Below, in pieces: positions 50,287 to 60,253 of a DNA stretch of 64,000 nt. Location of the stretch: positions 1 through 64,000 of the forward strand of contig NZ_AZGF01000003.1 of the NCBI RefSeq assembly GCF_001434475.1. Reading direction: 5' to 3'. The notes below the pieces were generated by a model. That model was not told the origin of the DNA. It did no database searches and saw nothing but the letters and a program-made list of their open reading frames with translations. This DNA comes from Paucilactobacillus suebicus DSM 5007 = KCTC 3549. GTDB taxonomy: Bacteria > Bacillota > Bacilli > Lactobacillales > Lactobacillaceae. The translations under genes and the position numbers were made by a program. How positions within the stretch are numbered: the stretch's first letter is position 1; every line of letters begins with the position of its first letter.

Positions 50287-50472
50287 ATGGCTAAGGATTT
50301 TATCAACGGTAAACGGACACGCTTTGGTAACAAGCGTTCTCATGCCCTTAACTCAAGTCGTCGTAGCTGGAAGCCAAATTTACAGAAGGTAACAATTCTC
50401 GTAGATGGCAAGCCTAAGAAAGTTTACGTTTCAGCACGTACTTTGAAATCAGGTAAAGTGACTCGAGTTTAA
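50287..50472 (+). CDS. rpmB: 50S ribosomal protein L28
   Basis: L28 (61 residues), beginning [20 protein letters not shown] and ending in the basic KSGKVTRV. The ATG at 50287 follows GAGGAGGGG; the upstream in-frame ATG at 50242 is not part of the family. It lacks the zinc-binding CXXC pairs of the other L28 type. It is the only gene transcribed on the plus strand in this part of the cluster and has its own promoter and terminator. Confidence 0.98.
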   Translation: MAKDFINGKRTRFGNKRSHALNSSRRSWKPNLQKVTILVDGKPKKVYVSARTLKSGKVTRV

Positions 50473-50476
50473 TTAC

Positions 50477-50507
50477 AAAAAATCACATCTAAATGATGTG
50501 ATTTTTT
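50477..50507 (+). terminator. rpmB terminator
   Basis: TCACATC and GATGTGA form a 7-bp stem flanked by A6 and T6, directly after the rpmB stop. Confidence 0.88.
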
Positions 50508-50526
50508 ATTTTACTAAATTAGCACG

Positions 50527-50569
50527 AAAAAAAGCAAGTCGGCTTATTATTAGCCTGACTTGCTTTTTT
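50527..50569 (-). terminator. thiN terminator
   Basis: AAAAAAGCAAGTC and GACTTGCTTTTTT form the outer stem, with an inner GGCT/AGCC, just past the thiN stop. It can act in both directions. Confidence 0.88.
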
Positions 50570-50572
50570 GTG

Positions 50573-51229
50573 TTATTTATCTTTACTTTGAATAACTGCC
50601 ACAATGCCAGTTTCAAATTGAAAATGGTTAGTGGTTCCCTCAAATTCATTACTGGTCCATGAAATTGGATAATTACTGTCAAAATGGTCCAATGTGTATT
50701 TTTCGTCTAATAGTGTTAATCCTTTGACTTCAGTTAAATTGACGAATGCGAGATATTTTTTATCTGGTTCTTTTACAATTGTATAATTTCCCGGACGATA
50801 AAAAGAAATCGTGTTTTGTGCATCAACAATTTTTGTTTTCGAAACAATTGATTTAAATTGGGGATCTAGAACCAGAAATACATTAGCTAGTAAATGATCC
50901 AATCTGCCACCTGTAGCACCATAAATGCGCAATTCATCAAAATCAAAATTATCCATGGCAGTTATCACCCCGATTTGTGTATCTGTCAGGTCTTTTTCCG
51001 GTGGGAACGCTTTGATTTCTTTAATTTGACTACGAACTAACTTATATTCGGATTCATTGATGGAATCGAAATCGCCAACGGCAATTGACGGCACAATTCC
51101 CTGTTTTAGCAATCTAATGGCACCACGGTCAACAGCGACCCATGCGCCGCTGACTTGACCATTTTTTAATTCATCGGGCCACTCTTCAACCGGACCGCCA
51201 ACTAGTATGTTTACTACTTTCGAATTCAT
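50573..51229 (-). CDS. thiN: thiamine pyrophosphokinase
   Basis: ThiN (218 residues) makes thiamine diphosphate from thiamine and ATP. Family text is VNILVGGPVEEWPDEL, WVAVDRGAIRLLKQGIVPS, AVGDFDSINESEY, FPPEKDLTDTQIGVITA and RIYGATGGRLDHLLANV. The frame is open to 51292, but that part overlaps a terminator hairpin, so the ATG at 51229 is the probable start; the ribosome site is weak. A terminator lies between rpe and this gene, so its expression depends on read-through or a weak promoter. Confidence 0.94.
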   Translation of the reverse strand: MNSKVVNILVGGPVEEWPDELKNGQVSGAWVAVDRGAIRLLKQGIVPSIAVGDFDSINESEYKLVRSQIKEIKAFPPEKDLTDTQIGVITAMDNFDFDELRIYGATGGRLDHLLANVFLVLDPQFKSIVSKTKIVDAQNTISFYRPGNYTIVKEPDKKYLAFVNLTEVKGLTLLDEKYTLDHFDSNYPISWTSNEFEGTTNHFQFETGIVAVIQSKDK

Positions 51230-51253
51230 ATCGTTTTCCCATTCTTCCAATTT

Positions 51254-51290
51254 AAAAAATGAAGGCTGAAAAATTATTTTCTCAGCCTTC
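51254..51290 (-). terminator. terminator between rpe and thiN
   Basis: GAAGGCTGA and TCAGCCTTC form a perfect 9-bp stem with a 12-base loop, followed by AUUUUUU in the minus-strand RNA. It starts eight bases after the rpe stop. Confidence 0.85.
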
Positions 51291-51297
51291 AAAGTTT

Positions 51298-51951
51298 TTA
51301 TTTTGTAGCTTCTTTTAACGAGTTCATCTTTGCAACTGGATCGTCTGAATTGAATACATATGATCCGGCAACGGCAACAGTTGCCCCTGCTTTGTAACAG
51401 TCAACAACTGTTTTATCGTTAACACCGCCATCAATTTCAATATCGTAGTTCAAACCACGTTCCTGCTTGATTTTGTCTAATTCAGCAATCTTAGCAACGG
51501 TTTCTGGCAAGAACTTTTGACCACCAAAGCCAGGGTTAACAGTCATTACTAGTACTTGATCAACCATTCCTAAAACTGGTTCAATCAGTGATACTGGTGT
51601 GCCTGGGTTGATAACTACTTCAGCCTTAACGCCACCATTTTTAATTAATTGAAGAGCTCGGTGAATGTGAGAGGTTGCTTCAACTTGGACACCAATGACA
51701 TCTGCACCAGCATCAACAAAGTCTTGAATTAAATGTTCTGGGTTTTGAACCATCAAATGAACATCAAGAATCAGTTTTGAAATTGGACGAATTGCTTTTA
51801 CGAATCCTGGACCATATGAGATGCTTGGAACAAATGTACCGTCCATCACATCAATGTGAAGGTATTCCGCACCGCCTTTTTCTACCTTTTCAATGTCTCG
51901 TTGTAAGTTGACGTAATCTGCACTTAGAATTGATGGAGCAACTTTAATCAT
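51298..51951 (-). CDS. rpe: ribulose-phosphate 3-epimerase
   Basis: Rpe (217 residues) interconverts ribulose 5-phosphate and xylulose 5-phosphate in the pentose phosphate pathway. It is a TIM barrel, with the segments APSILSADYVNLQRDIEKVE, LHIDVMDGTFVPSISYGP, LDVHLMVQNPEHLI, VMTVNPGFGGQKFLPE and IEIDGGVNDKTV. It starts ten bases after rsgA. In a heterofermentative lactobacillus it feeds xylulose 5-phosphate to phosphoketolase. Confidence 0.98.
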   Translation of the reverse strand: MIKVAPSILSADYVNLQRDIEKVEKGGAEYLHIDVMDGTFVPSISYGPGFVKAIRPISKLILDVHLMVQNPEHLIQDFVDAGADVIGVQVEATSHIHRALQLIKNGGVKAEVVINPGTPVSLIEPVLGMVDQVLVMTVNPGFGGQKFLPETVAKIAELDKIKQERGLNYDIEIDGGVNDKTVVDCYKAGATVAVAGSYVFNSDDPVAKMNSLKEATK

Positions 51952-51961
51952 TCTAAATTCC

Positions 51962-52861
51962 TCATTTCTCTTTATTATATTTTGGTTTTTGATTTACCAC
52001 TAAATTGTGAAACATTTGGTAACTCTCATACCGACTAGTCATTATTTTACCATCTGCAAGCGCATTTTTCACGGCACATCCTGGCTCTTTTAGATGTAAA
52101 CATCCTCTAAAACGACAATTGACGCTTAATGAGAGCATTTCAGGAAAATAATGGGATAATTCGACATCTGTCATGTCAAACGCTTCATATGATGAAAATC
52201 CTGGTGTATCGGCAATCAAACACTGATTAACATTCAGCAAGCTAACTTTGCGTGTCGTGTGTTTACCACGTTGCAAAGCCTGTGAAATTTCACCAGTTGC
52301 GAGGTTTAGTTCAGGTGAAAGATTGTTTAACAAGGTTGATTTGCCAGCACCTGTTTGTCCCATGACGACACTAATTTGACCTTTAAGTCCTGCCATTAAC
52401 TTTGTTTTAACTGATTCGTCAAACGCTGGTTGATGGAAAATAACATCGTAGCCAATATCTTGGTAGCCTTTTACAATGTGATCATTAAAATACCGTACTT
52501 CGTCATCTGACAGCATGTCAGTCTTTGAAAAATAGATGATCGGTTTAACATTTTGGGCCTCAAGTGCCACCAACTGACGATCTAATAGGTTAGTCGAAAA
52601 TTCTGGTTCCTTCACCGCTGTCACAACAATTGCAATGTCAACATTAGCAATTGGTGGTCTAACGAGTTCGTTTTTACGGGGATGAACCTTTAGTACGTAT
52701 CCCTCCTGTTGATTATCACTTTGAAAATCAACATGATCACCAACCATCGGTTTAATTTTCTTTGCTCGAAAATTACCGCGAGCCCTGGTTCGATATATTT
52801 TATTATCAGCTAACACATCATAAAATCCACTTAATGACTGTTGAATTACTCCATTTTTCAC
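51962..52861 (-). CDS. rsgA: small-subunit biogenesis GTPase RsgA
   Basis: RsgA (299 residues) is a circularly permuted GTPase that helps finish the 30S subunit. It has an N-terminal OB fold ([20 protein letters not shown]), the permuted GTPase motifs ([36 protein letters not shown]), and a C-terminal zinc site with [15 protein letters not shown]. It follows prkC by 16 bases. The length is normal. Confidence 0.97.
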   Translation of the reverse strand: MKNGVIQQSLSGFYDVLADNKIYRTRARGNFRAKKIKPMVGDHVDFQSDNQQEGYVLKVHPRKNELVRPPIANVDIAIVVTAVKEPEFSTNLLDRQLVALEAQNVKPIIYFSKTDMLSDDEVRYFNDHIVKGYQDIGYDVIFHQPAFDESVKTKLMAGLKGQISVVMGQTGAGKSTLLNNLSPELNLATGEISQALQRGKHTTRKVSLLNVNQCLIADTPGFSSYEAFDMTDVELSHYFPEMLSLSVNCRFRGCLHLKEPGCAVKNALADGKIMTSRYESYQMFHNLVVNQKPKYNKEK

Positions 52862-52877
52862 ATGTTTCTCCTATTAA

Positions 52878-54764
52878 TTAACCTTGAATATTTGTAGCAC
52901 TCATAATGGTTTTACCATCGCGGATAACTTTGTATGCACCAGTGCTATCACCATTCAACGTGAACGGCACATTGATCGTTGTATCTTGGCTAATCATAAC
53001 ATCTTGATACTCTTGAGTCAGGTTATGACTGGCGTCTTGAATGTAAATTTGAACACGATTCTGAGTTTGATTATTGGAACCATCAAATGGCACGCTAATT
53101 TGTACAGTGGTGGTATTTTGTTTTGCTTCGGCAACTGTGACTGAAATCGAATCACCATGCGTTACCTTAGTACCAGCACTAGGCGATTGGCTAATTACAT
53201 TCCCCTCAGCAACAGAATCTGACTGCGCTTGCGTAGTCGTTAGCTGTAACTGATTGTCATCAGCGTACTTTTGTACCTCTTTTTCAGACTTATTAGTGAA
53301 GTCTGGTAATGTGATTTTCTTTTTACCTGTGCTGACATTCATGGTAATCGTTGTCTTGTGGGCGTTTACTTTTTTACCAGAACGAATGCTTTGCTTGATA
53401 ATATTTCCCGTGTCAACATCATCAGAATATACCGAGACTTTCTTTACCGTCAATCCCTTGTTTCTTAAACTTTCAGCAACTGTTGCGTAATCCTTGCCAA
53501 CATAGTTTTTTAAAGTAATTTTCTGGCGGCCGGTACTAACAACCAAATTGACCTTGCTGTGTTCCTTAATCTTATGCTGAGCCTGAGGGTTAGATGAAAC
53601 TACGTGACCAGCCTTAACGCTTTCGCTGGTTTCTTTCTTAACAGATCCAACTTTCAGATCGGCTTTTTTTATCTTTTTCTCTGCTTGAGTCTGAGTTAAA
53701 CCACTAGTGTTCGGCACAACTACTCGTGTGGGAACTATTAACCAAACTACAATACATGCAACAATGATTATTAGCAACGTAATAATCCACGGCCATTTAC
53801 GGTGCTTCTTCTTCGGTTGACTATCGTCAATTGAATCAGTGTCACCTTGTTTTTCCACAGCCTTATTCAGATCATCGGGATTAATAACCTTTGTTTCACC
53901 CTGATCAACAGTGCTTGGAACGAATTTGGTTTCGCCTTTTCTGGATGGTGAAAGTGCTGTCGATAGATCATCAGCCATTTCCTTAGCACTTTGATAACGT
54001 TCATCGGGCCTTTTGGCAGTTGCTTTTAGAACAACATTTTCTAGTGCTTGAGGAATATCCTCATTAAATTGTCGGACTGACGGAATTTCATCTCTGAAGT
54101 GTTTGAGCGCAATTGAAACAGCCGTTTCACCTTCGAATGGGACTTTGCCAGTTAACAATTCGTATAAAATTATCCCTAAAGAGTAAACATCTGACTGTGG
54201 AGTCGCAATACTGCCACGTGCTTGTTCAGGTGACAGATAGTGAACGGACCCCATTACTGTGTTTGTTTGGGTCAGCGAATTTTCTGACGCGGCCACTGCA
54301 ATACCAAAATCGGTTATTTTAACTCTTTTTTGGTCGTCAATTAAAACGTTTTGGGGCTTTAGATCTCGATGAATGATGCCATGCTGATGAGCTTCTTCTA
54401 CGGCCGATAGAATTTGTTCCATGATTTCAATAACTTGGTGAAACGGAATTGGAAAGTGAGCGCTGATGTATTCCTTTAAATCAGTTCCCTTAACGTATTC
54501 CATGACTAAGTATTGAAGCCCATGTTCTTCACCAACATCGTAAACACCAACAATATGGGGGTCACTTAACTGCGTTGCCGCAAGGGCCTCTCTTTGGAAT
54601 CGCCGTTTAGTATGTGGATCATCTCGCAAGTCAAGACGTAACAACTTAACTGACACATCTCTATCAAGTATTAAATCGTGTGCCAGATAGACGTTAGCCA
54701 TGCCACCTTCACCCAGCGACCGTATGATTTCGTAACGATTATTTAATTTGTATCCAGGATTCAT
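52878..54764 (-). CDS. prkC: Ser/Thr protein kinase with PASTA repeats
   Basis: A membrane kinase of 628 residues that senses cell-wall fragments and phosphorylates many proteins. Kinase domain (about 10-270): GEGGMANVYLAHD, HRDLKPQNVLIDD, KITDFGIAVA and GSVHYLSPEQARG. One membrane helix (about 325-345, WPWIITLLIIIVACIVVWLI) is followed outside by three PASTA repeats (about 350-550) and a C-terminal extra domain. It overlaps prpC by four bases, so kinase and phosphatase are made together. Confidence 0.97.
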   Translation of the reverse strand: MNPGYKLNNRYEIIRSLGEGGMANVYLAHDLILDRDVSVKLLRLDLRDDPHTKRRFQREALAATQLSDPHIVGVYDVGEEHGLQYLVMEYVKGTDLKEYISAHFPIPFHQVIEIMEQILSAVEEAHQHGIIHRDLKPQNVLIDDQKRVKITDFGIAVAASENSLTQTNTVMGSVHYLSPEQARGSIATPQSDVYSLGIILYELLTGKVPFEGETAVSIALKHFRDEIPSVRQFNEDIPQALENVVLKATAKRPDERYQSAKEMADDLSTALSPSRKGETKFVPSTVDQGETKVINPDDLNKAVEKQGDTDSIDDSQPKKKHRKWPWIITLLIIIVACIVVWLIVPTRVVVPNTSGLTQTQAEKKIKKADLKVGSVKKETSESVKAGHVVSSNPQAQHKIKEHSKVNLVVSTGRQKITLKNYVGKDYATVAESLRNKGLTVKKVSVYSDDVDTGNIIKQSIRSGKKVNAHKTTITMNVSTGKKKITLPDFTNKSEKEVQKYADDNQLQLTTTQAQSDSVAEGNVISQSPSAGTKVTHGDSISVTVAEAKQNTTTVQISVPFDGSNNQTQNRVQIYIQDASHNLTQEYQDVMISQDTTINVPFTLNGDSTGAYKVIRDGKTIMSATNIQG

Positions 54765-55507
54765 GATTGATCATCCTCCTGGTTATTTTCAACAATCAGT
54801 ACGGTGATATTATCTGGTCCGCCAGCCTGATTTGCGTCATTGATTAGTTGTTCACACTTTTGATCCGTTGATGTGTCAGATTCAAGTACTGACAGCATTT
54901 GATCGTTTTCAACCATATTTGAAAGACCATCAGTGCATAAGAGCAGGCGATCTTTATCTTTAAATTTGTATAAATTCACATCAATATCAGCATCGTCTGA
55001 AATGCCGAGAGTTCTTGTAATAATATTTTTTTGAGGATGAGTTCGGGCTTCATCTTCCGTAATTGCGCCGCGTTTTACCAATTCATTAACCAAAGAGTGA
55101 TCTTCAGTTAATTGACTTAATTTTCCATCGCGATTCAAATATCCACGACTATCACCAATATTGGCGACAATCATTTGGTCATCAAAAATAATAGCCGCAA
55201 CCAGTGTCGTGCCCATCCCATGGAGGTCCGTAAACTGTTCAGCCTTTGCAATTATTTGAGCATTTTCGTCACGAACTTCGCTTGACAGCCATTGCACAGC
55301 CATTAACGGTGTATCAAAAGATGTTTCTTCAAAGTGTCGTCCAATGTGAGAAACGGCCATAGATGAGGCAACATCCCCACCTTGATGACCACCAATCCCA
55401 TCAGCAACGATTGCAAATGTTAGTTTATCTAAATTTTTAAAGACGCCGACATAATCTTGGTTTTCTTCTCGAGCTTTGCCGATATCGGTTTTAAAAGCAA
55501 TTTTCAT
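54761..55507 (-). CDS. prpC: PP2C-type Ser/Thr phosphatase
   Basis: PrpC/Stp (248 residues) removes phosphate groups added by PrkC. It starts MKIAFKTDIGKAREENQDYV and has the metal-binding VADGIGGHQGGDVASSMAV, MIVANIGDSRGYL, LLLCTDGLSN and AGGPDNITVLIVEN. It overlaps prkC by four bases and lies 12 bases after rsmB. Cytoplasmic. All acidic metal ligands appear present. Confidence 0.97.
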   Translation of the reverse strand: MKIAFKTDIGKAREENQDYVGVFKNLDKLTFAIVADGIGGHQGGDVASSMAVSHIGRHFEETSFDTPLMAVQWLSSEVRDENAQIIAKAEQFTDLHGMGTTLVAAIIFDDQMIVANIGDSRGYLNRDGKLSQLTEDHSLVNELVKRGAITEDEARTHPQKNIITRTLGISDDADIDVNLYKFKDKDRLLLCTDGLSNMVENDQMLSVLESDTSTDQKCEQLINDANQAGGPDNITVLIVENNQEDDQS

Positions 55508-55519
55508 ACCAATTCTCCA

Positions 55520-56875
55520 TTATTGATTACGTTTCAACGTTGCCACAAAGAAGCCATCGGAGTCAAAATCACTAGGCAAAATTGTCAGAGTTTTATCTTC
55601 ACGGTCGTTGAACAGTTGATTGCTTGTCTCAGTCTTCTGCAATGTAAAATCTGGATGGCTTTGCAAAAACTTATTAACCACTTGATTATTTTCTTGTTGC
55701 AGGATAGTGCAAGTACTATAAGTGATTATACCGCCTTTTTTTACCTTTGTCGCAACAGCGTCCAAAATATTTAGTTGAATTGTTTGCAAGTGGAAACTAT
55801 CTTCTAGTGTCTTTTCATAACGGATTTCCGGTTTTCGTCGAATTAGGCCAAAACCGCTACACGGAGCATCTACTAAAATACGGTCAAATGATTCGTCTGC
55901 GAATTTTTCACTCACTTTACGGGCGTCCAATTGGATTGCATCAATGACAGAATTTGTATGCATTCGTTTAGCATTATCTTTAATTAATTTAATTTTGTGT
56001 TGATGAATGTCCAATGCTGTCACTTTACCACCATTGTTGATGTCCAGATGTTCAGCAATTTGAATTGTTTTACCCCCAGGTGCCGCGCACGCATCGAGTA
56101 CTTGATCACCAGGATTAATCTTCATGCTATCAACGGCTAGCATTGCGCTTTCGTCTTGAATCGTAATTGTCCCATCTCTAAAAAGTGGCGATTCTGCTGC
56201 AGATTTACCACTGATGATCAACGCGTAAGAAGTCACAGTGCTACGCTTGACTGAAAATCCATCATCTTCTAACGATTTGATAACTTGTTCAGTATCAGCA
56301 CTTTGTTTGACCCGGATAGATTGATGGGCTGGTTGGTTAATCTTTTTGAGAATTTCATGCGTTTTTGAGTCGCCATACTGAGATGCCAGTTCATCAATTA
56401 GCCATGATGGAACACTATATTCGGTGCTGAGCCTTGTTGTTTGATCTTGAAGCTGGTCAAAGCTACGAACGCCTTGCCTTAAAATGTTGTGTAGTACTGC
56501 CGTCACTAATTTACGAATACCAGGGTGACCTTTAATTTTGGCAATTTTGATTGATTCATCTGTAATAGCCCATTCTGGCACCTTGTCCAAATATTTGTAT
56601 TGATATAAAGACATTAACAATAGTACTTGAACCCATGACTCTAGCTTCTTCCCTTTTATAAATGGGGCCAGCCAGTATTCAAGGGTAATTCGGTGTTGAA
56701 TGACACCATACACAATATTTGTGAGTAATCGTCGGTCTGCATCGGACAAGTGTGCCTGCGCAATTACCTGATTAAGTTGAAGGTTTGAATAGGCTCCAGA
56801 CAAGAGTACCTTGTCAAGAGCCTCAAGTGCTAGGAATCTGACACTTTGCTTAGTTTTACTAGCCTCGTTATTCAT
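55520..56875 (-). CDS. rsmB: 16S rRNA (cytosine(967)-C5)-methyltransferase RsmB
   Basis: RsmB/Sun (451 residues) methylates C967 of 16S rRNA. It has an N-terminal NusB-like RNA-binding domain (about 1-145) and a Rossmann methyltransferase domain with VLDACAAPGGKTIQIAEHL, DAPCSGFGLIRRKPEIRY (cysteine) and TYSTCTILQQENNQ (catalytic cysteine). Its start overlaps the fmt end by eight bases. The length is standard. Confidence 0.97.
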   Translation of the reverse strand: MNNEASKTKQSVRFLALEALDKVLLSGAYSNLQLNQVIAQAHLSDADRRLLTNIVYGVIQHRITLEYWLAPFIKGKKLESWVQVLLLMSLYQYKYLDKVPEWAITDESIKIAKIKGHPGIRKLVTAVLHNILRQGVRSFDQLQDQTTRLSTEYSVPSWLIDELASQYGDSKTHEILKKINQPAHQSIRVKQSADTEQVIKSLEDDGFSVKRSTVTSYALIISGKSAAESPLFRDGTITIQDESAMLAVDSMKINPGDQVLDACAAPGGKTIQIAEHLDINNGGKVTALDIHQHKIKLIKDNAKRMHTNSVIDAIQLDARKVSEKFADESFDRILVDAPCSGFGLIRRKPEIRYEKTLEDSFHLQTIQLNILDAVATKVKKGGIITYSTCTILQQENNQVVNKFLQSHPDFTLQKTETSNQLFNDREDKTLTILPSDFDSDGFFVATLKRNQ

Positions 56876-57818
56876 GAGTTACAGCCTGTACCCCTTGCTT
56901 TAAGTCTTGATGACCGTTTAAATAGTCTGTGATTGACATTTGCGGCTTGCCTGCAGGTTTAACCTGCTGAAAGCTGATAACAGTTCCCTCACCAGCAGCT
57001 ATGACGAGTTCGTGTTTGCCAACTCGCACAACTTGGCCAGGATTTAGATTGGTTGTCTCATTCAACGGCTCCGCACTGATAATCTTTGTCCTCGTACCAT
57101 CTAAAATTACGTTAGCAATTGGAAACGGACGTAATCCTCTGATTTTGCAGTCAATTTGATGGGCAGTCTGCGTAAAGTTCAACCTTTCTTGCTCCGAAGA
57201 AATATTAGGAGAAAAAGTTACTTGATCTTCATCTTGCACAACGGGATTAATATTGCCACTGATGATGTTTGGTAATGTTTCCATCAATAAATTGCGACCT
57301 AGATCACTTAATTTATCAAACATTGAACCGGTATCATCTTGGTTGGTAATTGGAATGGCCCGCTGCGAAATGATATCACCAGCATCCATTTTCTTGACCA
57401 TGTAAATAATTGACACACCGGTCTCACTATCACCGTTAATAACGGAATAGTGCACCGGAGCACCACCGCGGTACTTTGGTAACAAAGACGCATGGACGTT
57501 GACCGCAGCAATTTTAGCGGCGGCAAGTAACTTCGTAGGTAAAAATTGACCAAATGCAGCAGTCACAATTAGATCTGGATTTAGTTCAATAACTCTGTCC
57601 ATTTCAGAGCTATGATTGATTTTTTCTGGTTGTAAAATTTCAACCTCATACTGCTGTGCAAGTTGTTTCACTGGGGGAGCAGTGACCACATGCTTACGGC
57701 CAACTTTACGGTCTGGCTGTGTAACTACTGCTAACACCTGGTAGTCCGAGGAATCTAGCAGGTCTTTTAGGATTGGTACTGAAAATTGAGGTGTCCCCAT
57801 AAATACGATTGAAGTCAA
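56868..57818 (-). CDS. fmt: methionyl-tRNA formyltransferase
   Basis: Fmt (316 residues) formylates initiator Met-tRNA with 10-formyl-tetrahydrofolate. It starts MTSIVFMGTPQFSVPILKDL and contains the catalytic NVHASLLPKYRGGAPVHY plus GVSIIYMVKKMDAGDI, followed by the C-terminal tRNA-binding domain. It follows priA by 14 bases and overlaps rsmB by eight bases. A def gene is not in the window. Confidence 0.98.
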   Translation of the reverse strand: MTSIVFMGTPQFSVPILKDLLDSSDYQVLAVVTQPDRKVGRKHVVTAPPVKQLAQQYEVEILQPEKINHSSEMDRVIELNPDLIVTAAFGQFLPTKLLAAAKIAAVNVHASLLPKYRGGAPVHYSVINGDSETGVSIIYMVKKMDAGDIISQRAIPITNQDDTGSMFDKLSDLGRNLLMETLPNIISGNINPVVQDEDQVTFSPNISSEQERLNFTQTAHQIDCKIRGLRPFPIANVILDGTRTKIISAEPLNETTNLNPGQVVRVGKHELVIAAGEGTVISFQQVKPAGKPQMSITDYLNGHQDLKQGVQAVTHE

Positions 57819-57832
57819 TAAATTTTCCTCCT

Positions 57833-60253
57833 CTAGATAAAATACTGTGGGTCTGGATCAATTGATATTTGAATTTTATTCTTAGTCAACTTTTGACTGC
57901 GTTGCATTAGTTCAGTTAATAGTTCATGCAACTTATTACTGTGTTTATACTTAATAACAATCTGATAGAAATAACGCCTGTTTACGCGGGCAATTGAACG
58001 CGGTGTTGGGCCTAGAATTACGCATTCCTGTCCTAAACCGTCTTGCAAAAATTTACCGATTGAAAAAATAGTTTTAGCGGCCATCTTCTCTTCCGGATGG
58101 CTCACTGTAATTTGGGTGGTGTAATAGTACGGCGGATAATTACCACGGTGTCGTAATTGCATTTCAATTTCAAAAAATTTTTCAAAGTTATGATGCTTTG
58201 CTAATTGGATGGCATAGTGATCAGGATTATAGGTTTGGATGATTACCTGTCCTGGTTTATCAGCTCTGCCAGCCCGACCGCTAACTTGTGTCAATAGCTG
58301 AAATGTGTGCTCACTTGCCCGAAAATCTGGCAAACCAAGACCGGTGTCTGCATTCAATACTCCAACAAGTGTGACGTTTGGGTAGTCCAGCCCTTTTGCA
58401 ATCATTTGTGTTCCTAAAAGAATGTCTGCGTCGTGATGACCAAACTGGCGCAGTATCTTTTCATGCATTCCCTTGCGTCTAGTTGTGTCCACATCCATTC
58501 GGAGTATACGAGCCTCAGGAATTTTTTCCTGCAATTCGGTTTCCACCTTCTGGGTACCCGTACCATAATATCGAATTTGGTGGCTATGACAATTCGGGCA
58601 GATATCAGGAATTGGTTCTTCATGGCCACAATAATGGCATTTCATTGTGTGCGTATCCATATGAAGAGTTAATGAAATATCACAGTTAGGACATTGTAAA
58701 ACAAAGCCACAATCTCGACACATAATAAATGAAGAGTATCCACGACGGTTTAACATTAAGATAGTCTGCTCGCCACGGCTAATTCTAGTTTGAACTTCTT
58801 CAAGTAATTGGGTTGAAAAATTACTTTCAGTGTGGTGTTTTAATTCTTCACGCATATCAACAACACTGACAGAAGGCATTGGCCGTTTGTTAATTCGATG
58901 TGTCAGCATTAGTTGTTGATAGACATTTTTTTGAGCTCGTGCCCTAGATTCTAAACTGGGTGTTGCACTCCCCAATACTAACGGAGCGTTATGATATTTG
59001 GCACGCCACTTAGCAACTTCCCTTGCGTGATACCTTGGCGTTTCATCCTGTTTGTAGCTTGTTTCATGCTCTTCATCAAGGATGATCAAGCCAATGTTTT
59101 TTAAAGGTGCGAAAATAGCCGAACGAGCACCCACGACAACATGCGCTTCTCCTCTTTCAATTCGGCGCCACTCATCGTATTTTTCACCATTTGACAGACC
59201 ACTATGCATGACGGCAACATCTTTACCGAATCTTTTTTCAACTCTTGAAACGATCTGAGGAGTTAATGAGATTTCTGGGACAAGCATAATTGCAGTTTGA
59301 TTATGATTCAGTGCATTTTGAATGCTTTGCAAATATACTTCTGTTTTACCGCTACCGGTAACTCCTTCCAGAAGAAATGTCTTGTTTTGCTTTTGATCAA
59401 TGGCATCGGTGATTGAACTGACGGCATCTGCTTGTTCAGTATTTAAAGTTAATTCTTTTTCACGATTACTGTTTTTCTGAAGCTCGATTGGTGTTCGGTA
59501 AACTTCAATAGGTAACTTTTTTAACCAGCCCTTCTGCTCACCAATCGTGAACGTAGCATTGCTGATTTTACTGTTTGTTCTTGCATCAGACAACTTGATT
59601 GTTTGACCAATAATACTTTGTAGATAAGACAACAGTTTATTTTGTGCCTTAGCTTGTGCGGTTAAAGTACTGCGCTGTTCTTCAAATTGTTCAAATGACA
59701 TTAATGGAGAAATACCAACAGCTGTCTTAGGCTTAGCCCTGTTTTGAACGTGATAAGTTATCTCAACTTTTTGTTCTTTTTTTAGCTTTAATAAGCGACT
59801 AACTGTTTCTTTCGGCATTGATTCGGGGATGAATTCTATTTCTTCTAAACCGTGGAATAATTCGTCAAAGTCAGTTTCATTAACTTCATCAACTAGTTTT
59901 AGATACTTGGTTGTTTTTGCCTTGAGTAGGTTAGGCAGCATTGTATGCATACAAGTTATTTGAAATGCAAACGTTTCATTCGCCATCCACTTTGACAGAT
60001 CAAGTAATTCTTCGTTCAAGACCGGTGTTAGTTCCATCAACGAATCAATTTTTTTTAGTTCGCCGTCATAATTTGATTGTTCGTCAAGACCGACAACAAA
60101 TCCCTGAACTTTGCGACTACCGTTACCAAATGGTACTGTAACTCGCATGCCACGTTGAATCTGATGCTGCCATTCCTCAGGTACTTGATACGTGTATGGC
60201 TGATTGGTTTGCATAGTTGGCACATCGACTATGATTTGCGCAATTTCTGCCAT
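57833..60253 (-). CDS. priA: primosomal protein N' (PriA helicase)
   Basis: PriA (806 residues) restarts replication at collapsed forks. It has an N-terminal DNA-binding part, a helicase core with LLEGVTGSGKTEVYLQSIQN, LIILDEEHETSYKQDETPRY and LGSATPSLESRA, and a zinc region with CRDCGFVLQCPNCDISL, CHYCGHEEPIPDICPNCHS. C-terminal helicase motifs include TQMIAKGLDYPNVTLVGV and QVSGRAGRADKPG. Its ATG directly follows the coaBC stop. The length is normal. Confidence 0.98.
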   Translation of the reverse strand: MAEIAQIIVDVPTMQTNQPYTYQVPEEWQHQIQRGMRVTVPFGNGSRKVQGFVVGLDEQSNYDGELKKIDSLMELTPVLNEELLDLSKWMANETFAFQITCMHTMLPNLLKAKTTKYLKLVDEVNETDFDELFHGLEEIEFIPESMPKETVSRLLKLKKEQKVEITYHVQNRAKPKTAVGISPLMSFEQFEEQRSTLTAQAKAQNKLLSYLQSIIGQTIKLSDARTNSKISNATFTIGEQKGWLKKLPIEVYRTPIELQKNSNREKELTLNTEQADAVSSITDAIDQKQNKTFLLEGVTGSGKTEVYLQSIQNALNHNQTAIMLVPEISLTPQIVSRVEKRFGKDVAVMHSGLSNGEKYDEWRRIERGEAHVVVGARSAIFAPLKNIGLIILDEEHETSYKQDETPRYHAREVAKWRAKYHNAPLVLGSATPSLESRARAQKNVYQQLMLTHRINKRPMPSVSVVDMREELKHHTESNFSTQLLEEVQTRISRGEQTILMLNRRGYSSFIMCRDCGFVLQCPNCDISLTLHMDTHTMKCHYCGHEEPIPDICPNCHSHQIRYYGTGTQKVETELQEKIPEARILRMDVDTTRRKGMHEKILRQFGHHDADILLGTQMIAKGLDYPNVTLVGVLNADTGLGLPDFRASEHTFQLLTQVSGRAGRADKPGQVIIQTYNPDHYAIQLAKHHNFEKFFEIEMQLRHRGNYPPYYYTTQITVSHPEEKMAAKTIFSIGKFLQDGLGQECVILGPTPRSIARVNRRYFYQIVIKYKHSNKLHELLTELMQRSQKLTKNKIQISIDPDPQYFI

